From NCBI RefSeq assembly GCF_964340395.1, contig NC_135556.1, positions 19,651,142 to 19,715,141 on the forward strand: a DNA stretch of 64,000 nt. The letters run 5' to 3'. This stretch comes from Glandiceps talaboti (taxonomy: Eukaryota > Hemichordata > Enteropneusta > Spengelidae). Within the stretch, counting starts at the first letter, position 1; the number at the start of each line of letters is the position of its first letter. A model generated the notes under the pieces. The model searched no databases, was not told where the DNA came from, and saw only the letters and a list, made by a program, of their open reading frames with translations. A program made the translations under genes and the position numbers. This document shows, one piece after another, positions 1 through 12,116 of the stretch.

Positions 1-321
1 ATGATGAAATTACAATTTAATTAATGATACTTTTCAAGCCTGACACATCATGAACACAGACAATAAAATAAGAATGCCTCACCATGTACTAAAATTGGAA
101 AGCCTTTAGTCAAGCATCACTCAATACTGACTGTCATTTCCCATGAATTTTTTCACGGAAATTTCCATTGAATATTATATTTACCTTATACCTTAATATT
201 TACATGTACTTTAATGAGATGGAAAGTGACAATGCTTCTGTAGCACAACATGGTGGTGTAAATAATTCAATATTGTTATCAGTACATGGTAATTCTAAAT
301 AGAAGCTAATGTTCCATTCTA

Positions 322-709
322 GTCTAGTTCCAATAAGGTCATGTTACAATTTACGTTATCTTCACACATTACGTCTAGTTAAAGTCAAACACTTTACCGT
401 TAATCTGGTTAGACCCCATGCTAGACAAAGGGTAAATGGCAGCATGTGAGTAGTGATCCATCACAAATTGACAGGCGGTTGTAATTGGTTTACTTCCTTC
501 AGACAATTGCTCATTAATATTCAATTAGTACAGTTGTACTCAACTAAAATCATGTACATTTGTAGTAGAGATGCGATAACGCCATCTCGTTTATACGAAC
601 GTTGTTGGGAGGTAGCACAGATTTTTGTGCTGGAGTAACAACTTTGACTAGACGTAATGTGTAAAGATAACGTAGTGTAAATTGTAACACGGCCATATTG
701 GAACTAGAC
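322..709. mobile_element. MITE with about 60-bp inverted ends and TA target site
   Basis: The left end reads GTCTAGTTCCAATAAGGTCA and continues to about 383. Its reverse complement recurs at about 642-709, with a few substitutions and a short insertion. Both ends are flanked by TA (320-321 and 710-711), the target preference of Tc1/mariner-type elements. The interior has no coding capacity, so this is a non-autonomous copy. Confidence 0.75.
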
Positions 710-758
710 TAAAGAAAGTTATGATCAAGGATAGATTAACCCACACTTCTTATTATAC

Positions 759-950
759 AACCCTACCACCCCATCACTCATTCTGACTGTGTAACCCTAC
801 CCCATCACTCATTCTGTACAACTCTACCAGGTCACCCCACCAACCCATCACCCATTCTGCTTGTACAACCCCACCAACCAATCACCCAATTCTGACTTTA
901 CAACGCCACCAACCCATCACCCATTCTGACCACAACCATAAACCCATCAA
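759..950. repeat. Minisatellite, about 40-bp unit
   Basis: Diverged tandem units built around 'CAACCCATCACCCATTCTG' with variable spacers, about five copies. It lies in non-coding sequence inside the presumed ADCY9 intron. Confidence 0.7.
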
Positions 951-1972
951 TGCAACCCTGGTCAGGCTGAACTTTCTTGAGCATAGGACATGTATCCTTT
1001 AATATACAAATTGGCAGTGACTCTAATATTATTTCCTGGGGAAGACAGGAGTGCAGTCAATCATCACGTGATACCAGCCTTCCCCTCCATCAGTATAAAG
1101 ATGCAAGGTCTGCTCTTTAATTTACAAGTAGTATACTTGAAAACGACATGGTTAAATTTGCAGCATACAGATTTTGTAATTGCAAATCTTCATGATTCTA
1201 CCATAATTTCATGAGAATATACATGTATCATATTACGTACTATAAAGACAATTTGTCATGAACCAAACATTACAATGCATCCCTTTGTTTCATAGCAAAA
1301 CAAATGAAATGCTATAAACCAGTATACACAGATTATGAGATGCAGTATTGTTTGATTACTATTAGATCAGTCTATCCATGTGATGCCCCTTAGCTTATAG
1401 GCTCTCCTGTATATAAAATGGAATCATGTCCAATCCTATATCAGTCCAATTCATTGTGTATTTACAATAGACCCTAGATGGTATGTCAGCTTTGTGTCAC
1501 TGTCTATTTTTAGTAACTGGTGAGCTTGCACTTCTTATCTTAGTTTAATGCCACTATTTGATGTTCAACGAACATCTTATATATCAGGAAAACTGTGAGT
1601 TGCACACAGTGAAAGAGTAAATAGGAAAGCTGGCTTAGATGATTTAACATATTTGTATTTCTACTGTACAAACATTTACCATGTACATCATGTGTATCAG
1701 CACACTGGCTATCAGAACATTGCTTTAGACTAGATTACACACACATGTAGGACTGGGAGCCGACTTGGCTAAGTGTATACATTTGCTACTTTACACAGCC
1801 CATACATGTCCATCTGAATGGAAAATAGTCCTGACATCCTGGAATTCATATTTTCCAGAATTTTCCTGAAACTTGAGAATGGTATCATATATTTCATGCC
1901 ATCTTTAGAGTATGATAGAAATTCTATCATTCTCAGGTCTGGGTTTATTAATACAATATCATATCAACTTAC

Positions 1973-3491
1973 CCATCAATGAAGGGTGTCTGCTATCACC
2001 TTTGCCATCTTCAAGATGATACGCTTCTTCCATGAACTTGACGGTTGCTGCCGAAACATGTACTCTGCCTGGTAGCCCTGCAGCCTCCATCATGTTTGCC
2101 AACGTAACATCATTTGACCATACATCAAACTTGAATCTTCTGGTGCCAATGATGCCACACAAGACTGTCCCTGTATGCACCCCGACTCGCATATTTACAT
2201 TCTCGTTTTTCTCATGACAAAACTCTTTGATGGTGGTGATCATCTGTAACCCCATTTCTACACAGCAGACTGCATGATCAGGCCTTGGCTCAGGACAACC
2301 TGATACACAGTAGTAGCAATCTCCTAGGGTGCTGATCTTCTCACAACCATTTCGTTCGGCCAACAGGTCAAATCGACCAAACAAGTCATTCAGCAATCCT
2401 ACTAGCTGCTCAGCAGTCTTGTTAGAACTCATTCTAGTAAAGCCAACAATATCAGCATATAGTACACTAACATTGTCCATACGATTCATGTAGAACGGCC
2501 TGAATATACTTTGGCTTTTCTTCTTCTTGGGACTTGCCCCACGTCCACCTGATGATCGTCGCTTACCACTGTAATTATCAGACTCATCATCACCTGTAGA
2601 CTTCATCAGCTCATCTGCCAACATCCGTGGCATCACTGAATGGATCATCTTCTCTTTAATTTGCTTCTCAACTTCAAGTTCACGTCTAGCAACAATTGAC
2701 TGTGCTACTTTCCAGAATGTGCTATGTTTTCTAAACTGTGACATGAAGAATATGGAGATGCCCATCAAATGTATGCAAAAATGGAGGAACACTTTGCTTA
2801 CAGCCATGACTAAGTCGTCATAACCACCTTCAACCTCTGCGGTGCCCTGCTTTCTATTGACATAGTACAGAACTTCATATAAAACAGAATAGATGCTGCC
2901 TAACAATACAGCAACAAACAATGGCATGGGAATTACAGTGTACATCATCAGTAAAATTTCAACACAAACTGCAAACATGCCCACACTGCTGACAGGAGAC
3001 GAGGTATGTTCGTAAGCTATTGTGGCAAGTGTGAGGCTACACAATGTAATAGAAAGCACGAGAGAAGTGACTAGCATGCTCTTACAATTATAAAATTTTG
3101 TATATGTGAAAACGAGAAGACCTATACAAAATACTAGCACCGCTATGCTTCCTATTACAAATTTGAGCCAGTGTTTTTCCGTCATCACGGCGAAAAATAT
3201 GCTCCAAGCCACACATGACACTATGATGTACAACAAGGCATACTGAAATCGACGCTTATTTTGGGGGAAATAACTTTTTACAAGTTGCTGTTCAAGTATG
3301 TGTGAGTCAAATCGTGGATTTAACCAGTTTCCCGACGACCTCTCAAAAAGTTGCGGGAGTCTCCTCACTGACTGTCTGCTGCTATTGGAATCGTCTTGAC
3401 TCGATCGCGGCGTCGACTCAGGTTTGATGGTAACTTGTACCGAGTTCTCGTCGGAGGTACCGCCGTGAAATGTTACTTCAGTCTCCGCCAT
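1973..3491 (-). CDS. ADCY9: Adenylate cyclase type 9, first coding exon
   Basis: This encodes the N-terminal 506 residues of a membrane adenylate cyclase, which makes cAMP from ATP at the plasma membrane. Seen: an N-terminal stretch with LPQLFERSSGNW (residues 45-56), characteristic of the type 9 subfamily. Six hydrophobic segments follow at about 84-103, 111-131, 138-160, 170-190, 191-211 and 234-251 (the M1 block). Then come the linker helix (ELEVEKQIKEKMIHSVMPR, 271-289) and the C1 catalytic domain. The two metal-binding aspartates of the class III cyclase fold are present: D347 in YADIVGF and D391 in STLGDCYYC. VGVHTGTVLCGIIG lies at 436-449. The chosen start is MAETEV at 3491, because type 9 cyclases begin with a short variable region; an in-frame ATG at 3641 would add 50 residues of unlike composition. 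The exon ends at 1973 before GTAAGT with one base of a codon over. The C1b linker, M2 and C2 lie left of the window. Confidence 0.95.
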
Positions 3492-4300
3492 GTTTACGAA
3501 GTGTTCACAGTGATCCAAACTAACACACGATCGTACAAGGGAACGTTCGTTGAACTCCAACGATTCAGTAAGGTAACATTGACACCTAGATTTCAGAGAT
3601 AAGTCTTTACAGAATGCGGAAGCTGTTGAATATATATACAATACTCATACAGTCAAGACAGAGGTCTCTAGCTCTGAGCGATGTACCATGTTACGGGAGT
3701 TTCACATAACGTTACAAATACAAGGCCCTGAACATCAAAGATCGTCGTCTAGTAAGTACGAGACATGCACACATGCACTGATCATCGACAACAATGCAAC
3801 GCTACCTTGGCAATAAATCCTGCGAACTGTAGCATGTAAGACTTTGCCGTTACTGGTCGGTGGTGGGAGTTATAGCTAGCTCTCTGCCGATGTCGTAAAC
3901 ATTCAGTGAAGGCCTGGCGAATGAACGTCTACGTAAAACACACTACGCTGACAACCCTCTGTAAAGTTATTTCACCAAGCATATTATAATAGTTGGCTAT
4001 GACAAACAGTGGCAACATCCAATTGGTCGATCACGAAATTATGCACCCCGCAAAAGCTAACTTCCTGTCTAGCTTGTTAATATTATAATATTTAAGCACC
4101 AAAACTGCAGTAGAGTTTCGTATTCCACGCCATCGTTTCTGTGTAAACGATGCAACGTTGTATTCAGTGTATTCAATATTCCACTAACGTGACCCAGAGG
4201 GATGACAGGCTATAAATGGAACGGCGGGGTGATCCCTGTTCACCCATCCTCGTACTAGGATTACAATATTGGCGATACGATGAATATTCCCATAGGGTCA
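3492..4300 (-). promoter_or_regulatory. ADCY9 5' flank and probable promoter
   Basis: This is the stretch upstream of the ADCY9 ATG. It contains more CG dinucleotides than the surrounding DNA, as is common around invertebrate promoters. No TATA box or start site can be fixed from the sequence; the 5' UTR and any non-coding first exon probably lie here. This is inferred from position. Confidence 0.35.
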
Positions 4301-5884
4301 TGGCAATAGACATATTTTCACTATCTCTGACCCTATGCCTGTGTTTTTATCTCTACAAGTTTTTAAGAAATCTAACTCCATGATATGACGTGCCTGATGT
4401 TAAAAACACAGTCACTATAGTGTAAACTATTTGGGTCATTGACTTCTTTGAATGCATTCAGAAAATCCATACCTATTTTTACGCATACACATGATTTCCA
4501 TTAATCCCCATTGAAATGAGCACGCAAAAGCTGCTAAAATTGAACAACATTAAAATGCGACCCAATTTGGTTACCGCGTAGATGATGTAAGGCAATGCAT
4601 GTCAAAACACATTCTAATACAAATACGAATCAACAAATTAGATTACAACTAATGTGTGGAATAATTTGATACATTTGCACTGTTTTGTTCAAATCAGCTT
4701 GGCTCATTGCCATCGAAAAATCACCCACAGAAAAAAATGTATGCACGGTGAAATACGACTATAATCAAATTTCTAAGCTATCGCAACTATCAGAGAAGTA
4801 ATTTTAACAGGAAGTACTATGAGTGTCTTTGGTTTCAAGTCTGTATGTATCAGTGCAGCGCCTGTACTCAAGAGTTAACTATGGGATAACACTGTAGAGT
4901 ATACCATTACATCACCATAAACATGATACATGTATATAATTTGACGAATTCACGGGTTTGTGTTTTTTTATCATCATTTTATTATGTCATGTTCTTAGCA
5001 ATTTTCTTCATATTATGCGTTATTCACTTTTTTCTTCTTTGCAAAGACAATTTTGCCTCGGATTTGAGACTTTACGGGCACGTTATCAATGTAACAGTAA
5101 CTAGTTACTTTACATGTAAAAGTATAATAATATTTACTTTTTAAGGACGAAAATATAGCTTTGTATCTTACATTTATTTTTCCAAGTCAAAATTACTTTC
5201 TATATTTATTCAAAAACAATGAAGGGAAAATTCTCCTCCACTGTCTATGGTTTATTTAGCACCAAGATATAATAATCATCTTTTATATATAAATGTCCAC
5301 ATTCCGTGTCCCGTCATTTCTGTTCACCTAGTATCACGAGTATAAAATATGTTAAACATCGCTTTCTGCAAGTTTGTGACCGCAGGTGACAACATCCATG
5401 GAAGCAGCATATGAAAATCCAGTGGAAAACGACCCCTGATTTTTATTGTTGGTCATAAAATGTGTATAACAATGACAGGTGACCTCCGATGACCACGGGT
5501 TTTGTTTTCCATCCACACCCCCTGCAGAGACAGCGAATTCATCTAAATGAATGTTTAAGAGATTACCATGACAAACTCTTTGGGTCCCTATGCGAAAATT
5601 GAAACGATAAATTCCGCACAGACCCGCGTATTTTAATGAGATTTATAACTGTTCACGTGTTTTAATCACCACTCCTTGAAGGTTGGACAAGGCTTTGTCG
5701 TGCTATTGTTGTCTCGTCATTGTGGTCAGAGTGAAGCCTCTATTTATGGCAACACGTCTGATCAATTCTCAACCTCTTTCATACTTTTATTTACGCTACT
5801 ATCGCATTAGTTTTATTTCTTCGTCTCTGTTCTTCAACCTTCTCGTGTTCAATCATGCAAGCAAGGACGAAAATAGCGCCAATG
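4301..5884. other. Intergenic, nothing recognised
   Basis: AT-rich spacer upstream of ADCY9. Short open frames in it have no recognisable similarity or codon structure. No repeat or RNA gene was seen. Confidence 0.5.
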
Positions 5885-6508
<624 letters not shown>

Positions 6509-7011
6509 TTACCCTAGTTATAGCACTTCTCAACCTAAGTTCAGTTGTGTTAAAAAAAATCCCAAAGTTTGCCATTCGTATTGTTATATAGATGCGCGTC
6601 GTTGCCAAGAGGTATGTAAACAATGAATCCATGGCTAGAAAATGTAACAATATGAGACAGATAAGAACCATCAATGGCTGTCAAGAACATGAAAGGAAAA
6701 CTAATTGTTACGACAATAAAGAGAGAAACGTTAATACTTGTCAAATAGGTTGCCATGACAATAAGGAGAGAAAACGTTAACAACCTGTTGAATAGATTAC
6801 TAAATGATAAATGGTGATCGATGGACCTTCACTTCATCATACATTCATTCGTTCTAATGAAGAGATGATAACATTTAACCCCTGGCTAATCAATTTGGCC
6901 ATCTACTTGAACTGAAATAAGACAGATTTATAAATTTTGTGGACCACGGCGTAAGTTTTGTGGTTGTTTTAATGTAGTTGTTAAAAGATAAAAGACACTG
7001 TACATTGTAAA
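6509..7011. other. Intergenic, nothing recognised
   Basis: Non-coding spacer. A weak near-repeat of 'GACAATAAAGAGAGAAACGTTAA' type, split over 6712-6780, is the only structure seen. Confidence 0.45.
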
Positions 7012-7377
7012 AGGCCTAATAAAAGAAATTATGTGGTTCCGGTTACGCGCAATTTTAGAATAGATGAGGTAAGTAGATTTTTTATTTTTTTCTGTGTGAG
7101 TGTCTAGTTCAGGTTTTCAATTGTTCTGCAAATTGTCTCTGTGTTGTTTATTTCTTCCTATCAGATGTACAGTCATTACAGATTGGAAAAACAATTTTAT
7201 ATTGTCTTTTTAAGTTGATGACAGTTTCCGCATCCACTATTTCTCGTGAGACTTCACACAATGTTTGCGATTTTATTATTTTTTTCTCGAATACGTAAAA
7301 AAAAAAGTTTGGGTCGGCAGTGAAAAGCTAGGTGGGGTCGGGTAACCGGAACCAAACAATTATTTGTTTAGGTCTAA
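7012..7377. mobile_element. MITE-like element with about 35-bp inverted ends
   Basis: The left end (AGGCCTAATAAAAG, then TGTGGTTCCGGTTAC at 7032-7046) is matched in inverted orientation at 7342-7377 (GTAACCGGAACCAAACAA, then TTTAGGTCTAAT). The interior is AT-rich with no coding capacity. A target duplication could not be assigned. Confidence 0.65.
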
Positions 7378-7894
7378 TTGATAGTTAGCCACCCGCTATT
7401 AAAATATAAGGGACTGGTCAGTTTCTTGAGGATGGTGGGAGTGTTTGTCGGTGGATTTTATCATGTACACCACATGACCAATACACGTACACGTACACGT
7501 CAGGTACATTACTCTGTAATTATTCTGACATGGAGTGGATATATGACTAAATCTCGGTCATAAATACTTTACAAGCCAAGATCATAATATTAAAAATACA
7601 AATTGATATTTATACACAGGATTGTTTACTAAATAATCATGAATTTCTATGCATAATTTAGATTATTTTTAAAAAGCATTTGAAAAGTTTCGTGTTTAAA
7701 AACATGTAGTGTACTTAATTTGTAGACACAGGCCTGTTTCATTAAATGACCTAGATGATTGTTAACTCTCCAATGGGCTAGGTGGACTAGGTTCCTTTTT
7801 AATTTCACTTAGGGTGCGTTCTCTATTTGACAACCAGCAATACCGCACATTATTGTATACCTCGTTGTAAGCTACACTTTGGACTCCAATTTTA
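7378..7894. other. Intergenic, nothing recognised
   Basis: Contains a short (ACACGT)n run near 7483-7500. No gene or element is recognised. Confidence 0.45.
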
Positions 7895-9270
7895 TTACCT
7901 TCCTCAAGGAAGGGTTATTTTATGCGTTTGTCTACCTGGCTGGCTGTCTGTATGTATGTGTATGTATACACGGTATCTAAAAAAAACCTACTGCGTCAAT
8001 TCTAATGAAAGTTGCTAAAATTCTTCCTTATGGTAATGGCAAGAACTGACGAGGTTTTTGTAAACACCCATGAATAGTAATAAGACATTTGCATACTTAA
8101 GAATTTTCAGTAATTAGACAACAGTATATCTTAGAATGGGATCTTTAAATTCAATATATTTTGGTACATACATCAACAACATTAAAGCACAACTGTCCTG
8201 TAAAGTTGTTGATGTAGCTTTTAGTTTTGATGAGTAATTTGCATAATTAATGATTTTCAGTATTTAGACCAATTAAGAATGCATGCAAGCTCAAGTTTCA
8301 TACAATTTGGTCTATACATTGACAATAACAATTTACATGTGTCCAATAAAGCTTGTTGATGTAGCTTTTAGTTTTAATGAGTCAGTTGCATAATTAATGA
8401 GTTTGGTAATTTGGCATTTCTTTAGAATGAATGCTTAAAATTTTACATAACTCAACACACACATTGATTTCAACAAAGTGCATATGCAATATGCAATATG
8501 CCATATGTGTGGTCTAATTATAGCACTAAACAGATATCTACCTTGAAAGTGGCCTATCATAATGTGTTACGATCTTAAACATGATGTTAGTATCAGTCAT
8601 AATTTTGTAATTAGGAATATCCTTAATTTTACTTCATTGGGTCTGGTTGGTTGTTATTTACATTTTGTAAACGTTTAATGGACAGCAAGAATACCGTTAT
8701 TTACAGTTGTGTATATTCCGATTCCTATTTCCATTCTAGCTTTTGGAAACACTTTAGGTCGATTCTTTACTAGTGCTCTTTGTACTTTTTAGACTTTAAT
8801 TTATGGGGGGGGGGTTACTTCTGTTTCATTTTAATGTTTTCTCTTTCCTTTGTTTTAATTTTGTATGGGCCACTGGCCTGAAATAAATAATAATAATACT
8901 AACAATAATAATATACATTTTATCCCATGTAGCTTTTTGTTTTAATGAGTCATTTGCATAATTAAGGATTTTGGTAATTAGGCAATACTTACGAATGAAA
9001 GCTTCAAATTTCATATACAAACTGTAATTTGCTACATTCATTGTTAATAACAAAGGGCATGTGTCTGATCGTAGACCCTCCACCGTGATCTATGGTCTGA
9101 TATAGCTAAATGATATGGTTTTAAATATTTGAATGTATAACTTGCATAATAAATGACTTTCGGTAATAAGACAATATCTCATAAATGCAAGCTTTGAATT
9201 TCACATAATTTGATATATGCATCAATGACACCAAAACACACGCACATCTTCAATATCACTTGATGAACAC
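7895..9270. mobile_element. Helentron/HINE-like element with degenerate tandem units
   Basis: It opens with a short palindrome (CCTTCCTCAAGGAAGG, 7901-7916) and a run of GGCT/GTCT/GTAT tetramers (7940-7966). Degenerate tandem units of roughly 140 bp follow, centred on 'GAGTCATTTGCATAATTAA' near 8080, 8235, 8385, 8950 and 9130. This order (palindrome, tetranucleotide run, about 150-bp tandem core) is the layout described for non-autonomous Helentrons such as bivalve pearl elements. It has no coding capacity. The array is split by a LINE tail at about 8640-8912. Boundaries are approximate. Confidence 0.45.
8640..8912 (+). mobile_element. LINE 3' end fragment
   Basis: The segment ends with 'GGGCCACTGGCCTGAAATAAA' type sequence (split over 8867-8888) followed by an ATA/ATAATA-rich microsatellite. 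That is the usual 3' terminus of CR1/L2-group LINEs in invertebrates. Only untranslated 3' sequence is visible. It interrupts the tandem units of the surrounding element, so it inserted later. The left boundary is uncertain. Confidence 0.5.
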
Positions 9271-9299
9271 ATACTTTTTAGCACAACTGAAGTACTGAA

Positions 9300-9800
9300 C
9301 TGAGGTTCAGTGGTGCTCTAGGCATGGTGAAATCTCTATATGTATACATATATGTGTGTGTGTATATATATATATGTGTGTGTGTGTGTGAACGACTCAA
9401 AGTCAAAAACCACCAGACCAACTGCCTTGGTATTTGGTGTGATAATTAATTAGTGTGTGTAGATGGAAAATTGTTCAAATGAAAGGTGAAAATAAATATG
9501 TGATTTTTGGTCCAAAAACTTAACCCCAAAACTACTATACAGGGGAGATTAGTCAGAAATTTGGTGTGAATATTCTTAGGGTGTGTATATTAAGAATTAT
9601 TCATGACATGACCTCATCAAGTGACATGCAAATTAGGTCTAAAAAATGTGTCTTTTTGGTCAAAACCTTTAATTCCAAAACTAGTGAGCAGATTGGGATG
9701 AAATTTAATGGGGATGCATCTGGGGATGTGTAGATGAAAGTGTATAATATTCTCGTGATGATTCCATCAATTCCAGCAAATTAGGTCTAACAATCTCAAT
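9300..9800. repeat. Diverged tandem repeat, about 120-150-bp unit
   Basis: Three diverged units contain 'CCAAAACTA' near 9405, 9527 and 9675, each followed by 'GAAATTTGGTG'-like and 'GTGTGTAGATG'-like blocks. (TG)n and (TA)n stretches precede it at 9340-9390. A single related unit occurs at about 49285-49360 in TYMP intron 7, so this is a dispersed family. Confidence 0.5.
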
Positions 9801-11179
9801 TGTGGAAACAATGATTGATCTTTCAGTCTTGTACCATACATATTGAGAATGAATCTAAAAACTCTGTTATTAGCACTAATCACTAATATTCAATTGAAAT
9901 TCTTGCAGATCGGTTACACTGAAAAAACAGATCAATTGATTGTTGTTGCAGAATATGCTTCTATTAAAGTTTGCAAACAAAAGGTGACATGAATACATAC
10001 AATGTACAAACTAGAGACAAGTTGTGACAGAATGCATACCCCATGCAACAATTTCACACTGAATGAAAAGTATGTTAATTACACATTTCAATACATTATC
10101 TGAGTGATGTTACTTCTAGTGGTCTGAGATTTAACACACATTACAAGTCGTTCAAGTTTAGTGAAGTATTGTTGATTATGAGTTTAATGAACTTCCCTAG
10201 GTATACTTTACAAAGCTGAACTATTTGTAGAATGTGCATTACAAATACTCCGTAATTTATTTCACATCATCAACTTTTTTCTATAGGTCTGAAAGACATT
10301 TAACCCCAATTTTATCAGAACTGGAACTGCAACTTGGCTTGTATGCAGTAGAACACAAATGTGCATATGGAAGTGGGAACAAAGATGGATCTCTCAGTCT
10401 CGTACCATACATGTTGATAAAATGAAACTAGTGGTATGAACTGCCATATAATTTTGTATGATGCCTGTACAATTTCAATTAGTAACAGTTTATGATTCCT
10501 GTGTTAGAAATTACTCAGACTGTGGAAATTCACTTAGGTTTTAACATGTCAATGCAATATCAACATGTCAACACCATGCCAAAAATGACATCTTAGTGAA
10601 AAAAAGAAATGTCTATATTTATATGTTGTATAATATGCCCCCACTGCTAGTACTGTTACATTTACAAAATAGGCAAAAGTCATCTCTGATGAAACCCAGT
10701 GGATAATCAATTCCCATGAGTTACTAGTGTTGTTACATTTCAAGCAAGGTTTTTAGTGAATGATTCTGGTGAACAGCTAATGTTAGGTGTGGGGTATTTT
10801 TATGCCATTAGTGAACAGCATATGTTAGGTAGGTGTGGATATTTTTTATACCATCAGTCAACAGGTAATGTTAGCTATGGGTAGTTTGCTATTCCAGCAG
10901 CTGTGTGACCTTGAATGCCTACTACACTTGGAACTACACTTTCCCCTGAAGCGTATATACATGGCAAAAACATTCTTCAGACTTCAATACATGCTCTGGT
11001 CATTTGCTCTTTCATTATATCACAAATTTCTTTAATATTACCTTTCTGAATACACGTACTTCAAATTACACAGTAGTCTTTTTTTTTTTAAATTCAAGAG
11101 TAGATGTAACATATAACAAGTGTCACATTCTCCATAACAAAACAATGTTATCAAATAAACAATGCCTTTTACACATTGA

Positions 11180-11350
11180 AAGGTTAAATAGACCTTTCCA
11201 ATAAATCCTGTCCTCTAGTGGTGAAATAAAGCAGTTATGTACACAAGTGAAAGGTCAAGTCATAGATCTTTCCAATAAATCCTGTCCTCTAGTGGTGAAA
11301 TAAAGCAGTTATGTACACAAGTGAAAGGTCAAGTTATAGACCTTTCCTGG
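11180..11350. repeat. Tandem duplication, 74-bp unit
   Basis: Two nearly identical units plus the start of a third, marked by 'CTTTCCAATAAATCCTGTCC' near 11194 and 11268 and a partial match at 11341. The high identity suggests a recent duplication. Confidence 0.8.
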
Positions 11351-11639
11351 AAATCCTACCCTATACTGGAAAGAGAAAAGTAAATAAAGTTTTGCAAAAG
11401 GCATGGCCTCTCAAAAAACACAAAGAAGTTTTACAGTTTTTGAAAAACACAAGACAAGTAAAGTATCAAATAAATAAACTCTGCTATCAAAAATGAATTG
11501 TATACTGAGCATAGTAAATAAATCCTGCTATCAAAAATGAATTCTAGTAACTGAACATAGTACTGTAAATGGCTTATTAAAAAGACATGTCAATGAAAAG
11601 CTATGGCATCATCACTTCTAGGAATGTTGAGCTCTGGAA

Positions 11640-11920
11640 ACACATGCTCCGAGGTTTCTGTGATGTCAACCCACTCCTCTCTATCTAAAACCCTGAGATT
11701 GGGCATCGATTTTGTGTGCATGGATTTTCAGTATAAAAACCATACATACCCTTGTTAATGACTACAAAAAATAATAAACGTTACATCACTAAATTCAACC
11801 TACGTCTTGTCTACTCTGTCATTTCTTGTCTAACGTTCGCTTGAGCCACATCTAGAGATGTTAGACAGGGAGGAACCATAGTAGAGTGGGTTGGGGTCAG
11901 AAACCTCGGCACACATATCT
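11640..11920. mobile_element. Inverted-repeat (foldback) element
   Basis: 'CCGAGGTTTCTG' plus 'CAACCCACTC' at about 11648-11677 recur in inverted orientation at about 11886-11911 ('GAGTGGGTTG' plus 'CAGAAACCTCGG'). The arms are about 45 bp with mismatches and the interior is non-coding. No target duplication assigned. Confidence 0.55.
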
Positions 11921-12116
11921 CCAGAGTTGTATTTATGAATACTATAAACCCAGCACTTACAACACAAACAAGAATTCTAGAATACTCATTGACAAGTGTT
12001 CTATGAGTTGTCTCCATGCTTGTCTTTTCTTCTACAGACTTACATATATAGCAGATCAAAGTTTTTCTGATAACAATCCAGAAGCAAATTTAAATGAGTT
12101 TACACCTATATGATAT

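Larger units (their letters stand above)
1..1972. other. Presumed ADCY9 intron (left edge), no exon seen
   Basis: The ADCY9 exon at 1973-3491 ends in a splice donor, so this stretch is inferred to be intron. I looked on the minus strand for the continuation of the C1 domain (the residues normally joining C1 to the C1b linker) and found none, so the next exon lies beyond the window. Apart from the MITE at 322-709 and the minisatellite at 759-950 nothing is recognised. Confidence 0.6.
9801..12116. other. Intergenic, including the unmapped NPAT 3' UTR
   Basis: No coding sequence recognised. It holds the 74-bp duplication at 11180-11350 and the inverted-repeat element at 11640-11920. The NPAT 3' UTR must extend leftward from 12116, but I could not identify a convincing polyadenylation signal. 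Confidence 0.5.
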
